In this document: one piece after another, positions 26,220 to 40,709 of the stretch
Layout: every line of letters starts with the position of its first letter
How positions within the stretch are numbered: position 1 is the stretch's first letter
NCBI GenBank assembly: GCA_034509495.1
Contig: CM067513.1
Location: 17,072,047-17,136,046 of the forward strand
Length of the DNA stretch: 64,000 nt
Source: Acestrorhynchus altus
Lineage: Eukaryota; Chordata; Actinopteri; Characiformes; Acestrorhynchidae
Direction of reading: 5' to 3'
Position numbers and translations under genes: made by a program
Notes under the pieces: generated by a model
Told to the model about the DNA's origin: nothing
Database searches by the model: none
Seen by the model: only the letters and a program-made list of their open reading frames with translations

Positions 26220-28927
26220 GTACATGTGGACGCATTCATCCTATTATCTAATCAGCCAATCAGATACAGGCTAAGCATCTTCAAAAAATCTTATCATCGG
26301 CCATCAGAATGGAGAACATATGTAATCTTTGAGTGACCTGACTGTTGGTGTCAGATGGGCTGATTTGAGTATTTCTAGAATTGCTGATTTTCTAGAATAA
26401 TCTAATAATAATAGAGTATATAATGACAGAATGGTACAATAAATGTGGAAATAATACAAAAATTTAGCAGCAGTTCTGCAGGTCTGTTGATGAGAAAGGT
26501 CAACAGAAAATGGCCAGACTGGGTTGAGTTGACAGAAAAGCCATGATAGCTCAAATAACTCTTAACACTTTTGAACATAAAGCTTCTCAGAATGTCCAGC
26601 ATTTTTATCTGTGAGGCAGAGGCTGATCCAACTGTAGAAGACCATATGGAGTTCCAATTTATTTAGGCAAAACCAGAAAGCTGAGGCTGCAGTAGACACA
26701 GGCTCACCAGAATTAGACAGCTGAAGAATGAAAAAAAAAAAAGTGTATGGTCTGATGAATCTCAAATCCTCACAGATGGATTATAATTTGCCAGCATATT
26801 GAATTCATGGACCCGACTTGCTTTATGTCAACAGTCCAGGCTGGTGGAGGTGGTGTGATGGTGTGGGGAATGTTTTCTTGGCTGACTTTGGGCCTGTTGA
26901 TATCAATCTGTCATCACTTGAAAGCACCAGACTAATTGAGTATTGTTGCTGACCATGTGCATCCCTTAATGACCACAGTTTACCCCTCTTCTAATGGCCA
27001 CGTCCAGCAGGATAATGCACCATGTCACAAAGCTCAGAGGGCTTTAATGAAAATCACAATGAGTTCAGTGTTCCTCAGTGACCTTCCCAGTTACCAGAAT
27101 CCAGTAGAACACCTTTGGGATCTGGTAGAATGGGAGATTCTCAGCATGAACAAATCAACATGAAACAAGATCTCAAAGCAATATTTTATATCATCAATAT
27201 CTGCAATATTTTATTTTATATCAAAGCAATGTTTTAAACATCTTGTGAAAATTGTGGTCCAGTTGAAGCAGTAAAGTGAAAGTAGGCACACACTGTACAA
27301 TAGTACTGTTTTCTGCTGAAATGTGTTTTAGTGTACATGGTCACCCACAATAAAATCCTGGGTAACACTGTGCAAAAAGTGATATTTTGGAAAGTGAATT
27401 CATCATCTTATAGTTAGTTTATTTACATTACATAATATAAGATTGTGGTAAGCATTATATAATTATATACCTACCCTTTTTTATTTTGCTTGTTTACATT
27501 TTATTGTAATATTTTATACTTTGTACAAATTTTATATTTTACATGAAATATGTTTAGAATAATCAGTTGACGTGCAAATATAAAGACAGGTTTGCAGAGT
27601 AAAATAAATAATAATTGTCTTATTCTTACTAATGTATTACTGTACATATTAATTTTGATTATTTTATCCATTGCTATCAATGTTTTTGCACTATATTTTA
27701 TTTGCATAATCTGAAGTAGGTGCTTTATTGATGCCATATTTGACATTAAATTGAATGCAGGTGAATACTTATACGAGCTGAGAGATACTGAACCGACATT
27801 TAAAGTGAAAGAAGCATGTGGACTGAGACATTAGAGTAATATTACAGGATTTTACAGAAATATGACACGTTATGCAGTGTTATGCAGTTGTTATAAGACG
27901 TCTTGTGTATGCGTCAACAAAGTTACATAGTGCAGCAGTAGCATTCCAGGACAATGACAAATATGTCATTCTCCCTGTTACAGTCAGTGGAGCTTCAGCA
28001 TGTTAGTTTTAGGTGATATTGCTGCATAATGTTACTTTAAAGCACCAGATCATGGAACTTTACCTTCAGTGACCCTCTGTGTTCTGGCCATGAGGTGCGT
28101 TGAGAGCTCAGGCTTGTGCTGTAAAGGATTCCTCCATTCAGCTCAGAGTGGAAAACAAGGGCTCTATTATGCTCACCTCAGGATGTGAAACATCATTCAA
28201 AATTGCCTCCCTATTTCTGAGTCACTCTGGCCATTTCTTTCCACGGACAGAAACGTATGATTGCTGTGTGCTCAAAATAAGCGTTGTCAGAGTTTTTGGC
28301 AAGTCGTTCTGGTAATCTGCTGAATCTTTTGGGAGAAGTCTGTTTGGTCATCACTGTTTGTTGTTTTGAGAAACGGCCCACAGAGAATTTTTTTTCCCCT
28401 TCTTTCTCACATAAGACTTACTAAAAATTCTGTGCTTCATTTGGCTGAAGTTAACTGTGAGTGGGAGGATGTGAATGCGCTTTAAGTGCAACCAGAGATT
28501 ATAATCTTATAACAAAAATGGCATTGCTCTCTCCCTCTCACTCTCTCTCTCTCTCTCCCTCTCTCTCGCAGACGTGCGTGATGCCCGTGAGCAGATGCAC
28601 ATAGGAGGAGTGAACTATCCCACGCTGCCCCTGCAGGAGGCTCCAGTACGGACACACTCAGTGTTTGGTCAAGCACCTGCAGCCTGCCCCCCTACCACCT
28701 CTTTTCCTGCTCAGTCCCACAGCAGCTACTTCAGTGGTCTCACTGGCCCACAGCACCCCTTCTACAACCGGGTGAGAGACCCTCATACACACCACCAACG
28801 GCCTTGGCTCTGTAAACATGATTGATTCACTGAATCATGTTTGCCACTTCAGTGAAACCTCCATCTATCCTACCATTACTCTAATAACTGTAATTTGCAT
28901 TTTCTAATTAGTTACTTTTTTAGCTTT

Positions 28928-28990
<63 letters not shown>

Positions 28991-31900
28991 TTTCCCTCCC
29001 TCCCTCCCTCCCTCTTGTCCCGCTTCCCCTATTCAGTTGCATGTCCAATGTGTAGTCCTCTCTGAACCAGTCCTTATCCATTCATGGCATGAACATTCTC
29101 CCTCTCTTTCCTCCACCTCCATAGCCATATTTCCCTCAACATGTTTATCATGTGCCCCGGCATTACCATGGCAACCCCCTCCATGCCCCCTCACGCCCAC
29201 CCTCCAAACTGGCCTTCCATAAGGACCTCAGCTCTGGACTAGTAAGTACACAAATAACTTCAGAGCTGTATTAGCATGAATAACAGCAAAGTGCCTGAAA
29301 CAGTGTGCCGTTGGAGATCTTTAGTGAAGATAAACTGGTTCATAGTCTCAGTCCTGGGAAAATCACTCTGCCAAAACTGTTTGAGCGTAATGGTTCAGTA
29401 TCCATGATCTTGCTGTAGTGCAGGGAATTTGACCCCAGGACAACCAAAAAGTGCTCCATGTGGGAACCCAGCACAGGGAATCACAAGTGCTTATTTAGAT
29501 GACTAAAAAACTAGGTGATTCAACCCTCCTACATTAATAAATGTTGTCCTTTTTTCATTAATATTAATATTTAATACAGGGTTTTCAGTTTGTATGTGCT
29601 GTACTAATGTTAAATATGCTCCAACAATATCTCAATACCTGAAAGGTTTCTCAGTTTGTTTTCCAGGATTGTTGTCAGTTAGCTAATTAAAACAGCTGAA
29701 GATTGCATGGTGGGTGCAGCAGCATTTCGTAAGGTTTGGGGAATAAACAAGACAGATAAACAAGACGGAGCGCTGACAGCTGTACACTTAATTACACAGG
29801 GGTTCTCGTTGACCACAAGCACAGTGTGGAGCTTGCTTGCTAACCTTTGCTTTGCTTAAGTGGTGCAAATGCGGTGGGGTTCAAAACTCTGAGGCCACGA
29901 ATGAAAAATGTTTATATTTTATGTTTGGTTATAAATGATATGCTACTAAATCTCAGTGTTTACCTAGAAGTAGTGCAGAATTGTGGATATTTCTTCATTT
30001 CATTTTTTTGATTTTGTATCCCCAGATTTGCTGTTGTTTATTTTCAGGTTTAAATGTGGTCTCACGCTATACATCTAACAGAAATTCTCATCACTCAATT
30101 CTCATAGAACGCACATAGAATGTAATACTAGGCATTAACTGAAGCTTGATGACATTAATTAATACTAAGTGTACATATATATGAAAAGCGTGCAAACGTG
30201 CAGTCCTCCTCTAGGCTGTCTGCGACTGGCAGAAGAAGCAGAAGAGTGAGGCTTCGTATGTGACACACAGTGTGGCCTTGTCTCACTCTCTCCCTCCACC
30301 ATCATGTCATAAACTTGCTGCTTAACAAGTTATTCTGTGACAGATTTTATGGAGGTAGAGAGGTGGCATTAAGCGGAGAAGCCAGTGCATTTTCAGCCCA
30401 TCTACACCCACATAAGCCATTAAGTGTGTTCACTGCCCTCATCATACGTTTGTATGCTTTTAAGTGTGCATGTGTCTGTGTGCTGACTGCTGTTCTAGGC
30501 TTTTTTCACTTCTTCTTCCTCTAGTTCTCCTTCACCCATATTTTGCCCATCTCTTCATCAGGGCGTTATCAGAGAAGATGCCTTTGAGAGATCCCCTTCC
30601 CCCTCTCTGGTGACTGCATGTGTCTTTCACTGCTTGTGAGAGGGAATAGACCTCTGAGGTTATGAGTCAGTTTTGTAGTTGACGACCTGTCAAAATAAGG
30701 GCTACAAGTCTCAGTTGCTTTGGTTTATGAATGAAAAAAAGAAATGAGAATGCCGTATTTTGAATTTTGAAAATGAACAAATGATTTGTTTGATGTACTG
30801 TGCAAATATTTTAGGCACCTAATCATTTATCATTTATATAATTCAGCTATTTAAACTCCTGCCACTGATGGGTTTACTGTAGAATCTCCAGACCCCGTTA
30901 GAACAGAGGCAGGTAAACAGACATACAGTAAAGAGGGAGAAGAATTTCTCAGTCTGAAGAAAGTAGTTGAGATCTTGTGAGCTAGCTTGAAAAGCAACGC
31001 TGGTTCCAGATTTCTCCTGGATCTGATCACCCCCAGCCAACGCCCAAATGTGATCATTTCCATTACCAGTGTGAGAGCTTTGGAGATGGTTTAATGAACA
31101 CAGTGACAAAGATGAAGAAGATTTTCATTCTCATTTACACAGGGTGTCAAAACCTTTGCACAGTACTGTATAAGTTCTGCATTAAAGCCAGTTTAATGCA
31201 CAAGGTATTTTTTCTGATATGAAAGACATACAGTCATATCTTTGACCTCTGGTTAAGTTACATGTGCACATGTACAAGAACAAAGTACAAATGCTTAAAT
31301 GCTTATTTACTTAATTGAACGTGTTGTAAAAAATTGCATGTTTAAAAATTGTACTTTTTTATGCAATGGTTCATTTTTCTACAACATGTTAAATTCAGCA
31401 AGTAAACAGGAAGTTGCTGTAAACTTTGCTCTAAAATAATACTGATTTTCTCTTTAACAAAACATGGCACCTTGGATGCAAAGGATGTAGCAGTAACAGC
31501 CAGGGTTGCAATAGAATTAGATTTTCATAGTATAATAACCATTTGAGAAAATTTCAGTTTAATATTATCAGTGTATATTACAGAATAATTCCTATTATTA
31601 ATATTATTCATTTCCTTTACCCCATAAGCAATGAAAACAGATGGTTTTGGATGAACAAACCGTTTCTATAGTTAAAGCAAATTTATAATGAAAGTATGTA
31701 CGAAGGCACATGAAGTGCAGCTTTTTCGACCTCTTTTATTACCAGCTAATGTTTAATTTCATTCTAGATTCATCTGCTTTACTAATAGATTAATAGATGC
31801 ATCTCTTATTTTCTCCATTAATTAATTGATTGAACATTTTTTTTAATCTGATAATAGTGAGAAATCGGTGGGATTTTTCAGTCCCGAGCAAATGTTCACT

Positions 31901-34900
31901 GAATTATTGGTATTATTATGTCAATACCATAGTATACCTGAAAACCAGTACATACACCACTGCAACCACAGTAACAGTTTCCAAATTCAAAATATACTGA
32001 CATCCAAGTGAAAAAAGAGCTACTAGCTACTAGTTGGAAATTATGGGCATGTATGATATTTGAGATGTGATTATTTAGTTTAGAACAGGAGATGGTGGAC
32101 CAACATTGCAAACAAATACTGGGTTTGGAATGTCACCACATCTTAAATCAGAAAAGACTTGCTAAAATCTTTTGTTTGCTTTAAAAATCTACATGAGCAA
32201 GTTTGGTGACAACTGAAGTCCAGTTTATTTTAGAATTTGTAGCCTAGCATCTCCCATTCTAACCTAAAATAGCAAACATGAGATATTAATCATGCCTTTG
32301 TCTGATTTACTGGATTTATTGTTAGTTTATTTGCTGAACTATTCCTTTAACCTCAGAGCAAATGCAGCCCATCCAGATTCTAACAGCAAACTACAAAATG
32401 ACAGTGTCCTTAGAGGTCTATGGCATCCATGTGCCAATGCACCGTGACTGCTGCGTACTCACACACACTTTCCCATACAGTGATAATGCTGCTAGTGTGT
32501 GACATTGAGTCTCTTCAAGAGGTTGTCCAGATGGGTGACGTGCCCCCCATGTTGCTCAGTCTCTTCTGTATGATTGAGTGCTGTTTTCCAGCCAGTCAGC
32601 CTTTATGTTGATTAGCCTGGTTATCTGAATTGAAAGTATACTAACTCTCCTCTGCTGGAATGGTGCATCATCGCTGTGTTGCATTTTCACTTTCTGCATG
32701 GTCAAGTGAAAAGTAGGCTTTGCAAAGTCGCAAAAGGATACAGATGCTTTACATGATATTATATCCCATTATATATTATAAACCATTATATAATAATTAT
32801 ATGTAGGTAGATACTAGATGTCAGTGTGTTAAAAGTGTATTCAGCTTAAGCTTGCATTTTAGTATGTATAGTGTGTGACATCCAGTCTCATACAAACCAT
32901 GTTGCACCCTTCTATAAAGGACATGTTTTGGGGAAATTAGAAAAAGATTCTTATTCATGTTTATACATAAACATATTTAATGAATCATTACCACCAAAGT
33001 GTGTTTTCTGTAGAGCATGTGAACTTATTTAACATCAACAACATGCACAGTAGCAAATGTTTGGGAAACCCTGGTCAAAGCTTTGAATAGCTGAGTAAGA
33101 TCTGATTTCCGACATTCATAGTTAATAGTTCATAGTGAACATAGTTCATAGACTAAATCATTTTTTAAATATTTTAAGTAGGAATACAGTTGGGATCAAT
33201 CCACCATTTTTTTAACCTTCTTAGTTCATCTGTTCCCAAAATGCGTCAGGCTTATTTAGATGTCAATTTTATTAAATTGTTTGATTATTTTAAAACAAAT
33301 TTCTGAATCTAACTTTTTGGAGAATTTCAGTTTGTATGGGCACAGGAGAAGATCTCTTCTTCTGAGGACTCTCTTAAGGGGTTTGCTCAGAACAGTGCAC
33401 CACTAGTCAAAACTCTCCCAAAACTCTTCCAAAAATCTTTGCTTGACTGGTAACTGATATAACATTGTGAACTGTGGAGAGAGTTGCATGAAATCACTTT
33501 TTCATATTGCCTTTTGCTGCTTTGGGCACATTTTCAGAGTGCTAGGCATGGTGCTTCTTTCATTTGCATGGTGCTTCTTTCCTTTTTCCTGTGTAAAAAC
33601 AATACTATTATGCTTAAAGTGTTAAAAGAATTCATTTTGAACTCTGTTCAGAGATCAGTTCCACTTCTACTCACTCCACTCTTCTCAGTAACTGAAATTT
33701 TGATTTAGAGGAGCTCAAACTTGTGCATCCCACTGTAATTTGACCAGGGGTAGAATGTGCAAGTAGAAAAGCACATTGCACAAGTTTTAAGTTTAAGTTT
33801 AAGCATCTTTTTAATCTTCATGTGGAAAGAACCCCCCCTCAAACACCACACACACACCCCTCAGGCTTTTTCCTCCCCAGCTCTAAATGCAATTACACCC
33901 TCAACACCCTACACTCCCCTTGCTTTCACACCCTGGGTGGGGTGCTTTTAAAGTGTGACTTCTGCTTCACTTCGAAATGACATGCAGGCCTCTGTTTTTC
34001 CTCTAGTCTGGCTGATTGAAAGAAGGAATCCTACAATTTAAATAATGTTGGTGAAAAACATGTTGATTAGTTCGACCTTGAAAAACTCACCATATCATTG
34101 AATTCACCAGCTTTGAATTTCAGTAACTCCTAAAACATCTTAAATAAACAAGCTAAAAAGCTACTTCTTTTCTGAAATTTGAAATTTCATTCACAAGACA
34201 CCCAGTGTCCATCCCAGTGTGTGTCTTCTTTTCAAGTGTTTGGAGTCCCCTTGTCTATATTTGGTAATGATTGAAGCATGCTGCCTAATTATCTGTCCTG
34301 TCCTGCTCTAATCCAAAACCTCTCCTCTCATTACTCCCAAACAGACAAAGTCTCAGCCCCCCAGAGTGAAGCAGGTACAGCCAAAGGCCCCTAAACCTTT
34401 GACTTCTACTTATTGTTCCTCTGTCACTTCCTTAAGGCATGCATCAGCTGTAATGTTGAAGGCCATTTCTAAGATTGTAGATCCAATATTTTGTGTTATA
34501 TGGCAGTGTTTGTAAATTGTAAGAGACCTTCTAAGAGACATTATTCACTCAATGTCCTTGATGAAGAATAACATACTGAGCACATTTAACAGACAATGGA
34601 AACTTTTGAACTGGGCACCATTTCCAGCCTGGAATATTTGGTCCATAATATCAGAATGGCCTTTTAAACAATTCAATTAGGGATGCACTGATATGGGAAA
34701 TGAGGGCCAGTGTCAATAACTGTAACACTGTCTGTTTTAGTCAATGTCCTACTAATGCTGACACTACAATCATTTGGAAATTGTAACAATGAGCCTAGAA
34801 TATAGTAACCTAAACATTTACACTTACAAATAGCATACATCATCAAATATCTGTTTGAAATATCGCTCGAAATGACCTTTTTTTAAAGATCTCAATATCA

Positions 34901-37900
34901 CTGCATCCCTAGTTTTATTATTAATATGTTTAGTATTTAAACATTTGGTTGTACTTTACTTTTGACATTTCTACAGTAGAACTTGTGTATTGCCTAGAAA
35001 TAATCCATATTTTGAAGTTGCTGCTGAACACAAATCTTTCACTTCTCACACCATTGACCTTTACCATATATTTTATTCCTCATTCAGCTTCACCAGGATG
35101 AGTTCTAGTTATTGTAAGGGATTCCCCAGACAACCAACCTTCATTATCTGTTCTCAGAACAATGCTAGTGGCCTTGTGTTGACACATTTTCACTGTTATC
35201 CTAAATGCACACGAACAGCTTTAGAAGGCTTGTTTCTGCCCTGAAATGACTCTGAAATGCTTCGTCATGATCATTATTGAAGAGTCAAGCAAATGTTTAG
35301 AAAAAGTAGACAGACTTGGTGTAATTCAGCTGAAATAGAAATGGATTGGCTAACTCTTCATATATAAGAGTTCCTTGCCAGTGTAATAGTAATGCAGCAT
35401 AATGGCTAAAATGATCAAAATAAATGATAAATAAAATCCAGCATTATGGGATTTTAGACATGTGAGGCTAAAGATTAAAAAGTGATTTACAAGCAAAGTC
35501 TTTCCTTTTTTTCTTTTCTTCTGAACATGCTCACTGTGGACCAAGATGGGTAACACTTCAGTGGTCTCTTGGTGAACACACCTAATGTCAAAAGATGTGT
35601 TTTGTGAATCATCATCGGAATCATCGCTTTATTAGCAATGATCCATTAAACTCTCTTGGCATCACTCATTTCTTTGGCTACGCAAGACAGCAAGTGTGTA
35701 AGAAGATGCAGCCAGCTTGATCCAGTTGATGATGCTGGCACTGGTTTCCACTGTACAAAGAATCTATACTTAATAGACTGAAATAGAAGTGAAATTTGGC
35801 ACCATATTAAGAGCGATTCTTTCAACATTCCGTGTCGCTCTAACTTGTTTAGGCCTTAGTAGTGCAGCGAGTAGTACAGTTTAGAAGTTCTTCAAGTCTT
35901 CAAAAGCTTGAAGTTTTGTTGGCGCTTAAAGATATTACTTGCCAAAGAGGCACAGCTGTGTAGTGAGTGACTGTCAGCAGCATTTGGATTAGAATCAGAC
36001 CCTCAGTAGGTCTCAACGTGGACTCTAGTGTAGATAAACACCCCACAGAAATGAGGTTGCAACCACCAGGTAAAGGTTTCAGTCTAGTATGTGACAGTCT
36101 TGCAGAAGCTGTATTCCCTTTCCCTTAAATGTGGCTACTCTCTAGTCAACACAGTCACCTGAATCACTGTCCCTTACATGCTATAAAAATGACAGAAAGG
36201 TAAAAAAAAAAAACACTTTAAATCTAGTTGTACTTTGTTGCGGTCATGCATAATTCGTATCTGGCGGATGCTAGTTGCTTAACACTGACACCGCACTAGA
36301 TCAGCTAGCACAAAGTAACAAAACCCCCGGGTTTTGGTCTAAAGCTCACGGTAAGCTGCTTTATAATAAAATTATTTTAAAGCAATAGTAATAGGTCTGT
36401 AGTAAGAGCATTTAAAAATGACAATGAGCTGATTGTGAAAAAATGTTCACTAAATGTCCAAATGTTTGTGGACACCCCTTCAAACAAATGCATCCAGCTA
36501 CATTAAGTTGCACCCATTGGTGACACAGCAAGACCCACTGCTTGTCTAGTCCTCGTAGAGAAGTATTGCCAGTAGAATAGGACTCTATATAAACATAAAC
36601 CTATTGGCATCATGCATAATGCCAGGTCTGGGCTAGAGCATTGAGCCCCCAGCATTAAACACTGCGTCCACTCGCTGTCCACTCTGTTAGACACTACTAC
36701 CTAGTTGACCCTCCTTGTAGATGTAAAATCAGAGACAGAAGCTCATCTGTTTCTGCACAGTTTGTGTTGGTCGTCCTCTAGTCCTATCTCCCAGCTCACA
36801 GGACGCTGCCCACAGGAAGGTGTTGGCTGGATATTTCTGGGTGGTGGACTACTGTCAGTCCAGCAGTGACAGTGAGAGGTTTAAACACCCCTGAGGCACT
36901 GCTGTGTCTGATCCACTCATACTAGGGCAACACACACTAGCACATCACCATAAAACCTGCACTGTGGTGGTCCGGTGGAGCCCTGACCACTGAAGATCAG
37001 GGTGAAGGGAGGCTAACAAAGAATGCAGAGAAACAGATGGACTAATACAAAGTGCTCCTGTATGGTCAGTGGAGCTGATAAGATGGACAGTGTGTACATT
37101 TAGGCGTTAAGCTGAATCCAGAGCAACTTACAGAGCTGTGCCAGAGTGGTGTTAGGAGTCTTGTCCAATGACTCTTATTGGTGTAGCACAGCATAGTTCC
37201 CCAGACTGGAAATCGGAACATTACAAATATTAGTACTTTACCAAATGACAAGTGACTAAAAATGTAAGATTAATCATTAGTTAATAATAAAGCGGAGGTT
37301 GATTCCTGCAAGGAGTCAGAGTATTTAACCCTGCAACCACTCCATTCCTCTAAGGTGAACTTAAAGTAGACACATTAATTAGTGAGATCAGGTGAAGTGC
37401 AGCATAGTTGGAAGAAACACCTGTAAACACAGTTTCTTGATGGACCCAGTTTAGTGCCATAAATAGCTAAAGCATTTGTATTCTTCACTTGCTCTCCCAG
37501 TGGTTGTCACTTTATATTCACATTTCAGTAGCCATGCTTGCTGCTCTGGCCTGATGAAATCCTGCTGTGGTAGGATTGGCCCTGCTGCTCTGCATTGTTC
37601 ACCACTGGCACACTGCTTTTTCATGCCATAGCACTGGCTGCCACATCATCTCTGAGATTGTAATGGATAGGTGTTGATTTCAGGGATGAATGAGTATGTG
37701 TGTGTGTGTGTGTTTGTGTGTATGTGTGTGTGTGTGTGTGTGTGCGTGTGTGTGCGTGTGTGTGTGTGTGCTGCGCAGGGTTCTGCCGTACCTCCCGGCC
37801 CCCTCAGCTCTCTCAGTATTGACGGTGTGTGTGAGAGACTCAGACAGATCGACGGCCTGGATGACAGCATGCTAGAGCAGTACACCACCACTGTCAAAAA

Positions 37901-40624
37901 GGTACACCTTCACACACAGTCCAGAAACATCTGAATTTCTTATTTCTCACTCTTGAGAGTGAGCACAGAAGTCTTCTCAGGTTGAGTGTGTGTCATAAAA
38001 AATAATAATAATAATGTGATGTTATATCACTAGAAACTTTCTAAACATTCTAAGCATTGTCGCTATAATGGCTTATTTTAAAATCTGTTTAACGTATGGT
38101 GATTATGGTGATTTGTGCACAAGACTCAAGTTGGAGATTCTCACATGTCTTCTGTGAGTGAATTTGCCTGTAACTTTGTGTTGAAGAAATAATGGGATTA
38201 TATTTTGGGGTGTGGATTGCATTGCATTATGGGTATTGTAGTGAATTTACTGTTGTTGTTTTTTTGCAGCTATAGTCACCACCATGAGGCAAATAGAAAT
38301 GAGAATATTTGAAAAGGAACATATGAAAAGGAAAAGAGTATGAAAAATATATGATTTCAGGTCAGCAAGAAAGATCAGCACGATCTGAAGGCAGAAAATA
38401 GCCATGATAAACATCTTTTACTCTAATGCCATTCTCCCACTCCCAAATTGTTGCCAGTCAGGTTTGATACATTTTCACATAAGCTTTCATTATTAGAAAA
38501 GTCTTTAGAAAGATGCTGTTGTAATTGAGAGAAAGAAAGAGACAAATCAAAAAAAAAAATCTAATTAAAGAAATACATTAACTGTTGTATATTTTATATT
38601 CATTACATTTAAAGTGACAGTGTTTTAATGTTGATACTGTAATTAGTAATGTATTCAAATATAAAATGATATACTACTATTAATGACAATAGTAATAATT
38701 ACCATAATGATAAATAGAGATTCAGGATCAAAAGTAAATATAAAAAATGCCTGGAACAGGGCTGCACGATATTTGTTGTTGCACGATTTCATTGTTCTGC
38801 AATACATATTGCGATATTAAAAAAATACAGGAACTTTCAACAGGTTTAGGGCCCTATGATTTCCATAGTGATGCATATTTGATGAGACATGTTTCCTTTA
38901 AGGAAAAAGTAAAAACAATACAAACACCTAAAAAAGACAAAAAAAATGGATTAAATTAGGTTTGGAATTTAGGTTTCATCAAAAGAAACAGAAGCAGCCT
39001 CTGGTAGATATGTCATGAAAACTTAATAAAACCTTTACTGCAAAAGGAATATTCACACTGTTTTCAATCACACAAGATATTGCACTTCTTGTGATGTGAC
39101 TATTGCATGCACACTGCATTGTGATAAAAATGCTGAAACAATACATTGTGCAGCCCTAGCTTTAAATATTTTGCTTTACACGTATTGAGTAAAAAATGTT
39201 TAAAAAAATGTGAATATGAATGAGCTTTTTCACAATAATCCATTGTGTGATGCACAGCTATGCTAGTTGACGTGACAGTGTAATAACTAATCTGAAGATC
39301 TGAAATGACTGAAAATGTTGAAAATGTAACAGTTTCAGTTGAAATAGTTGGTATGTTAGCTAAATATTATATATGCTATACAAACCAAATTCACAGTTAT
39401 TTTATTTTAAATTGACCGCGTCCACTGATTTATTTGTGCCCCTCAGACTAAAAGATTTTATAAAATGGAAAGTTCATGATGACTGTTGATCAATATGGGC
39501 TGCTGTAATAATGGGACTAAACTAAAATTCTCAGCTCAGGTGGATAACTACAAGGGAGTGGCATTTATGTAGCACTTTTTGCAAAGTTCAGTTTACTTTA
39601 TTTTGTAGGGATTCATAGAGATGTGACAATTCAGGAAATTGCACTCATTAAGTACCCCAGATCAGCACAGTTTATTATCTTCTATGCTGTAAAGCTGGAA
39701 CACAATAATATCAGGGTGCAGGGGTCCTATAGGACCAAGGAACAACTTGAGTACACCATTGCCAATATATCTGTCGTACCTGCCTCACTATAATGTTTTC
39801 AACATCCTTTTACTTGCCTCTGTTGAAAATGAAAGGCATCAGCTGAAAATGCATGTCAGTGGACACTTACCCTAAAGAGGCCATGAATTCTAATGGTCAT
39901 AAAGTCCCTACATTGTATAACGAGAGAATAGATCACTGATATTTCTGCTCCTACGCAAACAGTGGAAATCAACATCACAACATTTAGTAAAGACTTGTCT
40001 TATCCTCTCCTTGTCACAAACAGGTTTAACCTTAAGGGCCTGTTCTCCACAGAACACCATCAGAGGGCTGGCAACAACATGACTAATGCCTTCAGACCTC
40101 CAGACCTTTTTCGTCCAAGCTAGCAGCTGTGCAGCAGCAAATCTAACACTCAAAGATGTCCATTGTTGTAGCATAGCAAGCACCCTATCATCCAGACTGC
40201 ACCAACATGCAACAAAGTACAAGCACACCACTTGTTTTTCCAAAGATCTGCAGGCTCTAATAAATAAAAAAACTGCTGAAGGGAGCTTCAGGGCATCTGT
40301 GACAGGCACAAGTGTTGGTGCTTCTTATAGTCAGTCTAAGGGCAATTTGTGAATCTCTGCACATCCAGGCAAACATCAATGGCCGGGTCCTGTGCCAGTG
40401 TAACCTGGATGAGCTCAGGAAGGAGATGAGCATGAACTTTGGAGACTGGCATCTCTTCAAGGCCATGGTAAGATTTGTTACTCGCTTCCTTTGAACTATA
40501 CTCTTACCCCAACCTGATCTCAGTATATCTCCTTCTATATCTTTCACCTTGGTTTATTATGTTGAGGAGTAGTGTATGTGTTGTGCCATCATTTAATGCA
40601 TCTTGACTTAAACCAACCTCCCTA

Positions 40625-40709
<85 letters not shown>

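Noticed and set aside
26936..27163. Host gene frame with DNAPCHKAQRAL
   Set aside because: Decayed Tc1-like transposase remnant in a kidins220 intron.
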